From: Nitrososphaerales archaeon
GTDB lineage: Archaea > Thermoproteota > Nitrososphaeria > Nitrososphaerales > CADDZS01
Assembly (NCBI GenBank): GCA_030041355.1
Contig: JASHNZ010000031.1
Location: forward strand, 1 to 37,372
Direction of reading: 5' to 3'
DNA length: 37,372 bases
Position 1 is the stretch's first letter. Each line of letters opens with the position of its first letter. A program made the translations under genes and the position numbers. Below are positions 24,242 to 33,300 of the stretch, in pieces. Below the pieces are notes generated by a model, which was given only the letters and a program-made list of their open reading frames with translations, did not search any database and had not been told where the DNA came from.

Positions 24242-25906
24242 TTGACTCTGGCCTCTAGACTTTTTGCAGGATGGGGTCACCTTCCACGGGCTAAAACGCG
24301 CGATATTGTTGTGGAAAGAGCTCTTCGTGTGAAGATGCCAGATGGCGTTGAACTATTGGCGGATCATTACTACGCCAGAGAAGGAGGCGAGAAGGACCCG
24401 ATAATTTTAGCGAGATCGCCCTATGGACGGAACTCACTTTGGGGACTGACTTCTAGGATGCTCGCAGAACGCAGGTATCAGGCTGTCGTTCAAAGCGTGA
24501 GGGGTACGTTCGGCTCAGGGGGCGAGTTCAACCCCGAAATAAATGAAGCGCGAGATGGAATCGCAACGATGAACTGGCTTAAGGAGCAGAAGTGGTTTTC
24601 GGGCAAGGTGGCGATGATTGGCCCCAGTTACCTGGGATACGCCCAGTGGGCAATAGCTACAAATTCTCCTCCAGAATATTTGAAGGCTGTTGTACCTTTC
24701 ATCACGGCCTCACAGTTTCGAGGTGTGACTTTCCCCGGCGATTCTCTCGCCCTAGACACGTTCCTGAGCTGGATTTACCTGGTGCACAGGCAGGAAAAGA
24801 TAGGGAGAATCCAAGGCTTCCTTTCTCAATACAGAACGCGCAGTGCTCTAAAACCGGCGTTTGAACACGTTCCGTTAAATGAGGCTGACGAGTTGGTGCT
24901 GGGAGAGAAAGACAGAATCTACCAAGAGACTATATCAAACGAAACGAGGGGAACAAAGTTCTGGGAGGATCGCGACCACAGCGCCCAAGTGAAAAATGTA
25001 GGAGTCCCAGTTCACTTGATCGGCGGATGGTATGATATCTTCCTCCCTTACCAGATCGACGATTACTTGTCCCTCAAAGCTTCGGGCAGGATCACGCCCT
25101 TTCTCACTATTGGGCCCTGGTTTCATGTCAGCATCGGGGGCTTCTTTGAGAGTTTCAAGGAATCCCTGGCGTGGTACGATAACTACCTACGCGAAGATGG
25201 CTCGAAACTTCGAAAGGACCCCGTCAGGGTTTTTGTCATGGGACAAAAACAGTGGCTCACTTTTCCGGAATGGCCACCGCCCCAAATGAAGATTGTCAAC
25301 TGGTACCTTCGCGCGAAGAAAGTACTTGACCCAAAAATTCCTTCGCCTGATGAGGACACTTCTCCGGAGACGTACGACTATGATCCTAAAGACCCGACTC
25401 CGAGCATCGGAGGAGCAGTCCTGGGTTACCACGCGGGGCCTAAAGACAATAGGCAAGTCGAAAGGCGCGCAGACGTGCTTTCGTACACGAACGTTCCTTT
25501 TCGGGAGGATTACACGATAATAGGTCCGCTTTCCGTTGATCTCTTTGTGGAGTCTAGCTTAAAGAACACTGATTTCTGTGCTCGGCTGTGTGATGTAGCA
25601 CCCGGTGGCAGATCGATAAACATCTCTGATGGATTACTTCGGCTCACTCCAATTGGGTTTCAAAAATACATTGGATCAGATGGAATCTCCCGCATCGCCT
25701 TCAACTTGTGGCCGACAGCTCACACTTTTCTGAAAGACCACCGTATGCGGCTTCAAGTATCCAGCGGAGCTCATCCGAGATTTGCGAGAAACCTGGGCAG
25801 CGGAGAGCCGCTTGCCACTGGAAAGAATTTCGTAACCGCCCACCAGAAGGTCTATCATGATGCTCGTCATCCGTCATCAGTCTTGGTTCCATCGTTCATA
25901 CGATGA
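24242..25906 (+). CDS. CocE/NonD-family (S15-like) alpha/beta hydrolase
   Basis: 554 residues (TTG start). X-Pro dipeptidyl-peptidase/cocaine-esterase fold: MPDGVELLADHYY start, RSPYGRNSLWG, VVQSVRGTFGSGGEF, nucleophile Ser in IGPSYLGYAQ, Asp in GGWYDIFLPYQ and His in IGPWFHVS. The C-terminal jelly roll (EDYTIIGPLSVDLFVESSL, RMRLQVSSGAHPRFARNL) completes the family. It hydrolyses an acyl ester, amide or X-Pro peptide of unknown identity, probably in the cytoplasm (no signal peptide). Confidence 0.88.
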   Translation: MTLASRLFAGWGHLPRAKTRDIVVERALRVKMPDGVELLADHYYAREGGEKDPIILARSPYGRNSLWGLTSRMLAERRYQAVVQSVRGTFGSGGEFNPEINEARDGIATMNWLKEQKWFSGKVAMIGPSYLGYAQWAIATNSPPEYLKAVVPFITASQFRGVTFPGDSLALDTFLSWIYLVHRQEKIGRIQGFLSQYRTRSALKPAFEHVPLNEADELVLGEKDRIYQETISNETRGTKFWEDRDHSAQVKNVGVPVHLIGGWYDIFLPYQIDDYLSLKASGRITPFLTIGPWFHVSIGGFFESFKESLAWYDNYLREDGSKLRKDPVRVFVMGQKQWLTFPEWPPPQMKIVNWYLRAKKVLDPKIPSPDEDTSPETYDYDPKDPTPSIGGAVLGYHAGPKDNRQVERRADVLSYTNVPFREDYTIIGPLSVDLFVESSLKNTDFCARLCDVAPGGRSINISDGLLRLTPIGFQKYIGSDGISRIAFNLWPTAHTFLKDHRMRLQVSSGAHPRFARNLGSGEPLATGKNFVTAHQKVYHDARHPSSVLVPSFIR

Positions 25907-25980
25907 ATATGTCTTTCTTACTTGCTTTAGACATTGCAGTACCGTGTAACGTGATTAAATCCGCGCACTTCACTTCAGAG

Positions 25981-28425
25981 TTAAAGAGTCAGAATGAATT
26001 TTAGGTTCTTTCTGTAACGACGGGAAAAACGGATGACACCATAAGATAGTACTGCAAGAATTGTTGCGATTAACATACCAATGTTCCCAAGAGGAAAGTC
26101 GGGAACAGGTGGTGGACTGATAGGTCCCTGATAGCCCAAAACCCTGTTGTTGCCTGAATCTAAGAGCCAGAGGTTGCCTTGAGAGTCGAAGGTCATTCCA
26201 GACGGGTCGCAAAGGCTGCTCGCGGACAGTCCGTTCTGATTGCAACTGCCCACCGAAAAGCTTGTCTGCCCAATTACTTTTGACGCGCTCTCTCCCGTGC
26301 TGAATGGAGTTGTGAACTCTAGCAATCTGTTGTTGCCGTAATCAGAGACCCAAAGATTCCCGGAAGAATCGAACGCCACAAAAGTGGGTCCGCAGAGACT
26401 GCTTGCGGATAATCCTCCAGCATTGCAGGAATCGCCCGAGAAGCTGGTCTGACCCAGGACAAGCGAGGCACTCTCCCCGGTGCTAAGAGGAGCTTTGAAT
26501 TCGAGCACTCTGTTGTTGAGGTAATCACCGACCCAGAGGTTGCCATTAGAGTCAAAAGCGATTCCAGAACCATCACCATCCAGGCATAGGGTGGCGGCCG
26601 AGATTCCACCTTGATTGCAACCGCTATTTGCAAAGTTAGTTTGTCCTATTACTGTGGATTCGGTCTCGTTAGTGGTCAAGGGACTGTTAAATGCGACTAT
26701 TCTGTTATTGTCAGAATCAGCGACCCACAGATTTTGCGAGGAATCAAAGGCTAGACCCTGAGGATCGCAAAGGCTATTTGAAGAAGTGGAAGGGCAGGTT
26801 CCGCCATAGCCAGAGAAACTTGCACGCCCTAAAACCACTGACGCGGCTTCTCCATTGCTGAAGGGAGAGGAGAACTCTAGCACCCTGTTGTACTCCCAGT
26901 CTGCCGCCCACAGGTTTCCTTGCGCATCGAAGGCCAATCCCGTAGGATAGCATATGACCGTAGCTGAAGCTGAGCCGCAGCTGCCTTGGGTAAAGTTGGG
27001 TTGGCCAATCACTACACTTGCGGCTTCCCCGTTGGCAAGGGGGGTGGAAAACATCAGAATTCTGTTATTATAATTGTCAGAGACCCACAGATTCCCACTT
27101 CCATCGAACGCCAGCATTGCTGAGTGACCTATAGTTTCGAGATAACTAGCCGAAACTCCTCCGGGGTTTTCTACGTCGCTCGTGAAAGCGGTCTGACCTT
27201 CAATAAGTGAAGCGGCTTCGTCACTCGAAAATACAGGAGAGTATCTTAGCATTCGATTGTAACCCGAGTCTGCGACCCACAGATTCCCGGATAAATCAAA
27301 GGCTACGTCTGTGGGATCGCAAAGGCTCGTAGGGGAAACTGGATTATTGCAGGAACTGCCGTAGCCAGAAAAGCCCGCTTGACCCAGAACCAGTGAGGCG
27401 GATTCGTTATCGATAAATCCTGATCCCTTTTGGTATTCGAGAACTCGATTGTACTTCCAGTCGGAGGCCCAGAGGTTGCCTAGAGAATCAAAAGCTAGGC
27501 CTTCCGGATCACAGATCACGAAAGCGGATGCAGAACCGCAGTTGTTTTGAATAAAATCAGCCTGGCCTATGACCACGGTGGCGTTTTCATCAGTGCTCAA
27601 TGGAACCGGAAATTCCAATATTCGGTTGTTTGAATAGTCCGAGATCCAGAGGTTTCCAGAACCATCCAAGGAGATGCCTCCGTTGTTTTCTGTGCAAAGC
27701 GAAGATGCCGATAGTCCTCCCTCATTGCAGCTGTTGGTCCCAAATCCGGGCTGCCCAATGACCTTGGACGCAGCTTCACCTGTAGTGAATGGATAAGTAA
27801 ACTCTAGGGCCCTGTTGTTACCGGAATCGAGAACCCACAGATTCCCAGAAGAGTCAAATGCCATGTAAGTGGGTCCGCACAGAGTGCTTGCGGATAATCC
27901 TCCAGCATTGCAGGAATCGCCTGAGAAGCTGGTCTGACCCAGGACGAGCGAGGCGCTCTCTCCAGTGCTAAATGGCTCTTTGAATTCCATCACTCTATCG
28001 TTGGAATAGTCAGCGATCCACAAGTTGCCGGATGAATCCAAGGCAACCCCGTCGGGATGGCATAGGGTGCTTGCAGACACGCCTCCGGCATTGCAGCCAT
28101 TGTTATTCAAACTAGTCTGGCCGATAGCTATTGTAGCGGGTTCAGAACTAGCCAAAGTTGAAAATTCTAATACTCTGTTGTTACCATAATCCGCAACCCA
28201 GAGACCGCCAGAAGAATTTAGGGCAATTTCTCCCGGATTGTCGAGATAACTAGCCGAAACTCCTCCGGGGTTTGTTACGTCGCTCGTGAAAGCAGTCTGA
28301 CCCTCGATGCTCACCGCGCTTTGACCGGAAGAAAATGCCGTAGAAAGAAAAGCTGTTGGTGAGAAAAGAAACAAGAACACTAGGGCTAGCGAAATGAAAA
28401 TGATGGAGATGCGTTTGGTCGCCAT
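25981..28425 (-). CDS. Surface protein with 12 NHL-type beta-propeller repeats and C-terminal sorting signal
   Basis: About 814 residues from ATG 28425 (ATG 28446 upstream). Signal peptide ATKRISIIFISLALVFLFLF. Twelve repeats of ~62 residues with the core NLWVADxxNNRVLEF, enough for two six-bladed propellers; each repeat pairs a VxGQxxF strand, and most carry two Cys about ten residues apart (CNAGGLSASTLC), probable disulfides. The tail reads PPPVPDFPLGN, then a 20-residue hydrophobic helix and the basic tail RFSRRYRKNLK, a CTERM-like sorting signal shared with the giant repeat protein. Likely exported, processed by the archaeosortase, and surface-linked. Confidence 0.85.
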   Translation of the reverse strand: MATKRISIIFISLALVFLFLFSPTAFLSTAFSSGQSAVSIEGQTAFTSDVTNPGGVSASYLDNPGEIALNSSGGLWVADYGNNRVLEFSTLASSEPATIAIGQTSLNNNGCNAGGVSASTLCHPDGVALDSSGNLWIADYSNDRVMEFKEPFSTGESASLVLGQTSFSGDSCNAGGLSASTLCGPTYMAFDSSGNLWVLDSGNNRALEFTYPFTTGEAASKVIGQPGFGTNSCNEGGLSASSLCTENNGGISLDGSGNLWISDYSNNRILEFPVPLSTDENATVVIGQADFIQNNCGSASAFVICDPEGLAFDSLGNLWASDWKYNRVLEYQKGSGFIDNESASLVLGQAGFSGYGSSCNNPVSPTSLCDPTDVAFDLSGNLWVADSGYNRMLRYSPVFSSDEAASLIEGQTAFTSDVENPGGVSASYLETIGHSAMLAFDGSGNLWVSDNYNNRILMFSTPLANGEAASVVIGQPNFTQGSCGSASATVICYPTGLAFDAQGNLWAADWEYNRVLEFSSPFSNGEAASVVLGRASFSGYGGTCPSTSSNSLCDPQGLAFDSSQNLWVADSDNNRIVAFNSPLTTNETESTVIGQTNFANSGCNQGGISAATLCLDGDGSGIAFDSNGNLWVGDYLNNRVLEFKAPLSTGESASLVLGQTSFSGDSCNAGGLSASSLCGPTFVAFDSSGNLWVSDYGNNRLLEFTTPFSTGESASKVIGQTSFSVGSCNQNGLSASSLCDPSGMTFDSQGNLWLLDSGNNRVLGYQGPISPPPVPDFPLGNIGMLIATILAVLSYGVIRFSRRYRKNLKFILTL

Positions 28426-28510
28426 ATTCACTTCAGGATGGTTCATTCAGGAGCGACAACTATCATGGCCTTCGTGGAAGAATCCTTTTGCTGGTACGAG
28501 AGGCCTCCAT

Positions 28511-28518
28511 TATTTAAG
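28511..28518 (-). promoter_or_regulatory. TATA-like box for the NHL protein gene
   Basis: Minus-strand CTTAAATA, 65-90 bases upstream of the candidate ATGs, giving a leader of about 40-60 bases. The rest of 28447-28837 shows no convincing gene. Confidence 0.3.
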
Positions 28519-28837
28519 TCTACGAAAGCCCAATTTTTGACCCAAGTTGGCGGGGAGCCGCTATGTCGAGCTGCTCGAGAAGGGACGCGGGCATGAAATT
28601 AGACATAGTGAACTGGATATATCATAATTCGATACATCCCAGTCAGAGAGCATCGACAGAGTTTTCGAATTATTTACAAAATGTTTTCAAAATTGCAGAA
28701 AAATCTTATACAAATTATGTAGGGCAAAGCCGATATTCTCGCAATTGCGTCGTACGGATTTATCCGCTAAGCTACGAATAAGAGAGTTCGTAGCTCTAGA
28801 ACACCTGAGAATTTAACCTCCACGACGGGAGGCCCCT

Positions 28838-28925
28838 TCTAGGATACTTTGAGAAAACGTGTTAGCTTCTGAAAATCCAAGCAAAGCTTGCGGGAGCAAC
28901 TTTTTTTCTCTGCTATGAAGTCCTT
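28838..28925 (+). pseudogene. Fragment of an archaeosortase gene and its upstream flank
   Basis: Bases 28842-28866 (AGGATACTTTGAGAAAACG...TTAG) resemble 36167-36190, just upstream of the intact archaeosortase start. The following bases translate to KIQAKLAGATFF, resembling AKLLAAGTIL of the intact protein or, for the first residues, its N-terminus. It ends where the RHH/PIN cassette begins. Short and weakly aligned, but the 21-bp match to 29921-29941 supports it. Confidence 0.45.
28871..28891 (+). repeat. 21-bp perfect direct repeat, left copy
   Basis: GAAAATCCAAGCAAAGCTTG plus C, identical to 29921-29941 with 1050 bases between starts. The two copies bracket the RHH/PIN pair. The right copy lies inside the archaeosortase pseudogene coding sequence, so the repeat is a piece of that gene. 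Confidence 0.8.
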
Positions 28926-28949
28926 CCGTGCATACATGGAAAGCTTGAA

Positions 28950-28960
28950 ATGTAATACAT
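28950..28960 (+). promoter_or_regulatory. Palindromic operator candidate of the RHH/PIN pair
   Basis: ATGTA-A-TACAT, a perfect inverted repeat overlapping the expected TATA position about 22 bases before ATG 28977. RHH antitoxins bind short symmetric sites, so this is a likely autoregulatory operator. Confidence 0.45.
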
Positions 28961-28976
28961 GTTATACTTTTCATTT

Positions 28977-29252
28977 ATGAAAAAGCAAATCCTAACAGTC
29001 AGGGATGTCGACGAAGAAACATGGAGAAGATTCAGAGCAAGGACTGCGGAAGAAGGATTGAAAGCGGGTGATGCCTTGAGTCAAGCCATGAGAACTTGGG
29101 TGAGAGAGAGAGAGAAAGAATCACGCGAAGGAAAAACAACCGCAAAGCTCCTTCTTAAGATCAAACCTGTTAGGATAGGAAGAGGGAAAGTCAGATGGAG
29201 TGAAGAAATAGACGAAACGCTCTATGGATCAAGGGATCAGAAACGACCATAA
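28977..29252 (+). CDS. Ribbon-helix-helix antitoxin-like protein
   Basis: 91 residues from ATG 28977 (ATG 28959 is an option but overlaps the palindrome). The first ~45 residues (KKQILTVRDVDEETWRRFRA, KAGDALSQAMRTWVRERE) match RHH: a short strand and two helices. The C-terminal half is basic (LKIKPVRIGRGKVRW) and probably binds the PIN partner. The stop (TAA 29250-29252) overlaps the expected PIN start by the usual four bases. Confidence 0.75.
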   Translation: MKKQILTVRDVDEETWRRFRARTAEEGLKAGDALSQAMRTWVREREKESREGKTTAKLLLKIKPVRIGRGKVRWSEEIDETLYGSRDQKRP

Positions 29253-29650
29253 TTCTTGATTCAAGCCTTCTGATAGCATTCAAAATAAAGAACGACTTTC
29301 ACCATGAAAAGGCACTCTCTCTCATGAAGGATATTGCTGCCGAGAAGTATGGAAGAGCTTTGATTACCGATTACATATTTGACGAGACGGTCACGGGCAT
29401 ATTTGTTCGCAGCAAAAATCTAAAGCTAGCCGTCGGATATGGCAACGAGCTTCTTGCGTCAGTTGAACTTCTGTATGTTGATGAGCACACGTTTCACCAA
29501 GCTTGGAAAATCTTTTCCGAGCAAATGAACAAGGAACTAAGCTTCACAGACTCGATTACATTGGCCACAATGAAAACTCATGGTATACCCAGAATCGGAA
29601 CTTTTGACGAGGATTTTCAAGATCTAAAAGACATAGAGGCAATTACTTAG
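29249..29650 (+). CDS. PIN-domain toxin (VapC-like) with lost or AUA start
   Basis: 133 residues read from ATA 29249. The PIN fold is complete only from here: LDSSLLIAFKI (first Asp), FDETVTGIF (Glu), FTDSITLATM and TFDEDFQDL (Asp). Frame upstream has no ATG, GTG or TTG. ATA sits exactly where an ATGA-type overlap with the antitoxin stop would put ATG (now ATAA), so a G-to-A change probably removed the start and left TAA as stop. The next ATG, 29324, would drop the first catalytic Asp. The toxin may be silenced or made at a low level from AUA. Confidence 0.75.
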   Translation: MILDSSLLIAFKIKNDFHHEKALSLMKDIAAEKYGRALITDYIFDETVTGIFVRSKNLKLAVGYGNELLASVELLYVDEHTFHQAWKIFSEQMNKELSFTDSITLATMKTHGIPRIGTFDEDFQDLKDIEAIT

Positions 29651-29796
29651 CTCCGTAATTGGAATAACGAAAGGGCTTCTTTGCCAGTCTTTGGCTCAAA
29701 AGTTTGTGCAGTAACTTCGCCGACTTCAGCTCTCATTCTTTCTTGGAACAACAGAGAGGACACACTGACCGCTCTGGTCCGGGGAGCAGAAGTCAT
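29647..29796 (-). CDS. Possible 49-residue ORF
   Basis: ATG to TAA, reading LLFQERMRAEVGEVTAQTFE, then PKTGKEALSLFQLRS. Its 3' end overlaps the PIN stop by a few bases. Composition looks protein-like but I recognise no family. Could be a fragment or chance. Confidence 0.2.
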   Translation of the reverse strand: MTSAPRTRAVSVSSLLFQERMRAEVGEVTAQTFEPKTGKEALSLFQLRS

Positions 29797-29917
29797 CAAA
29801 TTCTTTCAAAGTCGGAAGCGAGAATTAGAAATTATTTAATCTAGTCAGCTTGAGTCAGCACTTCCTGACCCTTAAAGCGAAGGGAACGACCCGCTCTTTT
29901 TGTGTATTGATTTCTTT

Positions 29918-30185
29918 CAGGAAAATCCAAGCAAAGCTTGCCTTGGGCCTTGGGTTGATGGGTTGCGCTCCCGTCCTTTATCTCGTTTATTACTTTACGC
30001 GTTCGAAGCTTAGTGGAATCGAGGTGGAAAACGCTTGCAGCGATATCCTAGCTTCCACAGTTTTTTAATTGCGTAGGGGATCGTCCTAATAGATCTTGGA
30101 AGCAAAATGTCAAGAACGAAGCTTTTGATTTTGGTTGCACCGGGGCCTGCCATGATCTACGGGGTAAACATTTTGAGGGATATTC
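29918..30185 (+). pseudogene. Decayed archaeosortase paralog
   Basis: RKIQAKLALGLGLMGCAPVL and YLVYYFT correspond to RPKLLLGLSLMALAPVLYLVYHFT in the intact gene. About 300 bases are deleted, and the frame resumes at SKLSGIEVENACSDILAS, where the catalytic motif has Gly changed to Asp. A one-base loss stops the frame after STVF, and a TAC-to-TAG nonsense follows when the frame is corrected. Similarity continues at DNA level to about 30180 (KLLILVAPGPAMIYGVNILR), then ends abruptly. It is a direct-orientation copy of 36185-36937 on the other side of the giant gene. Confidence 0.88.
29921..29941 (+). repeat. 21-bp perfect direct repeat, right copy
   Basis: Identical to 28871-28891. Here it encodes KIQAKLA of the archaeosortase pseudogene, in frame with the following conserved residues, so this copy is the native context. 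Confidence 0.8.
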
Positions 30186-30357
30186 GCGCTGTCAGGGACT
30201 TTTCATTTAGGCGGTGCAAGCAATATATCAATAATCGCTACATCGGAGTCGAATTAAAGGGCCACTCTTGGATCTAGACTGCAGCCGGTGAAGATTCTGA
30301 CAAGGAGCTTTCAAATTATTGGGAAAGTCATCTCAAAACTGAAGAAGAATTTCAATA
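30176..30357 (+). pseudogene. Gene remnant with an in-frame stop
   Basis: The frame after the archaeosortase homology reads on as NNRYIGVELKGHSWI, TAG, TAAGEDSDKELSNYWESHLK, TEEEFQ, TAA. The second part looks like the charged C-terminus of an unrelated protein. Family not recognised. Weak support. Confidence 0.25.
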
Positions 30358-30358
30358 A
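30351..30358 (+). promoter_or_regulatory. TATA-like box of the giant repeat gene
   Basis: CAATAAAT (within TTTCAATAAATAG) lies about 40 bases before ATG 30396, predicting a leader of about 15 bases. Confidence 0.35.
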
Positions 30359-30395
30359 ATAGTCGAAGTCGAGCTCCGCAAAGGTCTCTCTGTTA

Positions 30396-33300
30396 ATGCT
30401 TAAAGCAGAGTGGAAATTGGCACTCGTTATGTCATCTCTTTTTTTCGGAATACTAAGAGGGAGGCATGTTTTTGCTGTCTTTCAAAAGGATAAACGAAGC
30501 AGAGCTGCTCTTCTTCCGATCGCGTTGTGCATCTTGTTTGCTCTTTGTTTTGTGATGATTTTTGCACTGGGTGCGACTCCAAGAGTGTATGCCCCCAGCT
30601 ACACCCCCCATTCCTCAGCGCTTCGTACGCAACCCCTAATATACGACACTCCCTACACTCTCAATTCTGGCACTTGCGTTTCCCCAATGGGAGGAACATG
30701 GGATCCGAGCAACTCCACCTGCACGCTGACGAAAACTTACACGATTAGTTCAGGGGACAGTTGGGAAATTCCCTCCGGAACGACACTTACTATATCTAAT
30801 GGGTATCTCGCCAACAACGGCGCCCTAACCGTTGACACCGGCGGCGCCATCACGATTGAAGAGTCCGGCATGGGCACCGGCATCGAGAACGATGGCACCA
30901 TCAACGACTCAGGCACGATCACAATTGAAGACTCCGGCAGCAGCTACGGCATTATCAACGGTGGCACCGTCACTAACTCCGGCACCATCACAGTCGAAAA
31001 CTCCGGCAGCAGCATCGGCATTTACAGCGATGGCACTATCACCAACTCCGGCACCCTCATAGTCGAAAACTCCGGTAGTGGCAGCACCGGCATCGTCAAC
31101 GATGGCACCTTCACCAACTCCAACTCCGGCGTCATCACAGTAACCAACAGCGCCGGAACTGGCATCGATAACTATTACACAATCGACGACTACGGCAACA
31201 TCGACAACTACGGCACCATCACCAACGAGTCCGGGGGCACCATCACAGTCGAAAACTCCGGCATCGACAGCACCGGCATCTACAACGAGGTCGAAGGCAC
31301 CATCACCAACGAGTCCGGGGGCACCATCACAGTCGAAAACTCCGGTAGTGGCAGCACCGGCATCAGCAACGACGGTGGCACCATCACCAACTCCAATTCA
31401 GGCACCATCACGGTAGCCAATACGGCTGGAACTGGGATCGACAACTACGGCGCAATCGACGACTATGGCACCATCACCATCGACTCGGGAGGCACCATGA
31501 CGAACGAGTCCGGCGGCACGATCACGGTTGAAAACTCCGGTATTACTCAAGGCATCGTGAACGATGGCACCATCACCAACTCAGGCACCATCACAGTCGA
31601 AAACACCGGCGCCGAAGGCATCGATAATTACTACGGCACCATCACCAACTCCAATTCAGGCACCATCACAGTAGCCAATACGGCTGGAACTGGGATCGTC
31701 AATGATATCGACGGCATTTTCATGAACTCAGGTACCATCACCATCGAAAACTCCGGCACTTACGGTATTTATAACGAAGGTGGTGGGTCCATCACCATCA
31801 CCAGCTCCGGCGTCATCGCAGTCAAAAACTCCGCTGGAACCGGCCTCGATAACTATGGCACAATCGACGATTATGGCACTATCATCGTTGATTCAGGTGG
31901 CACCATCACCAACGAGTCCGGGGGCACCATCACGGTTGAAAACTCCACCTTCGATGGCATCTACAACGAGATCGACAGCACCATCACCAACTCTGGCACG
32001 ATCACAATCGAGAACTCCGGTAGTGGCAGCACCGGCATCTTCAACGATGGCACTATCACTAACTCCAACTCAGGCATCATCACGGTGGCCAATACGGCTG
32101 GAACTGGGATCGACGACTATGGCACCATCGACAACTATGGCACCATCACCAGCTCAGGCACCATCACAGTCGAAAACTCCGGCGGCGACGGCATCTACAA
32201 CGAAGCCAGTGGATCCATCACTAACTCCAACTCCGGCACCATCACGGTAGCCAATACGGCTGGAACTGGGATCGACAACTACGGCACCCTCGACAACTAC
32301 GGCACAATCAACGACTCCGGCACCATCGACAACACCGGCACCATCACCAATGAGTCCGGCGGCACCATCGACAACACCGGCACCATCACCAATGAATCCG
32401 GCGGCACCATCACAATTGAAAACTCCATTAGTTACAGCTTTGGCATTATCAACGATGGCACCATCACTAACTACGGCACCATCACAGTCGAAAACTCCGG
32501 CATGTCAACCGAAGGCTTGCAGAACGAAGGCACCACCATCAACGAGTCCGGCGGCACCATCACAGTCGAAAACTCCGGCTTCACCGACGGGATGTACAAC
32601 TTCAACACCCTCACCAACTCTGGCACGATCACAATCGAAAACTCCGGCAGCAGCGAGGGCATCGTCAATCAACCTAGCACCACCCTCACCAACTCCGGCA
32701 CGATCAACGTCGCCAATACCGCTGGAACTGGGATGGACAACTACGGCACAATCAACGACTCCGGCACCATCGACAACACCGGCACCATCACCAATGAGTC
32801 CGGCGGCACCATCACCATCACCAGCTACAACGCCATCGGCATCTACAACGAGTCCGACGGCACTATCACCAACTCTGGCACGATCACAATCGAAAACTCT
32901 GGTCCGTCAATTTTAGGCGTCCAAAACTTCGGCACCCTCACCAATTCCGGCACCATCACAATCGATACCTCCGGCACCAGCAGCTACGGCATCTACAACA
33001 CTTTAGGTACTCTTAGCAATTCTGGCACCATCACAATCGAAAGCTCCGGCGGCTACGGCATCTGGAGCGATGGCGCCATCACCAACTCCAACTCCGGCAC
33101 GATCAACGTCGCCAATACGGCTGGAACTGGGATCGACAACTACGGCACCATCGTCGACTATGGCACCATCGACATCAGTTCAGGAGGCACCATTACCAAC
33201 GAGTCCGGCGGTGCCATCACAATTGCAAACTCCGGCAGCGACGGCATCTACAACTACTCCGGCACCATCACCAACTCTGGTACCATCACAATCGAAAACT

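Noticed and set aside
28563-28781. 72-codon plus-strand ORF between the NHL gene and the RHH/PIN pair
   Set aside because: No recognisable family, odd composition, no promoter. Treated as chance.
28871-29941. Classical insertion sequence
   Set aside because: The direct repeats are 21 bp and part of the host gene; no terminal inverted repeats or transposase lie between them.
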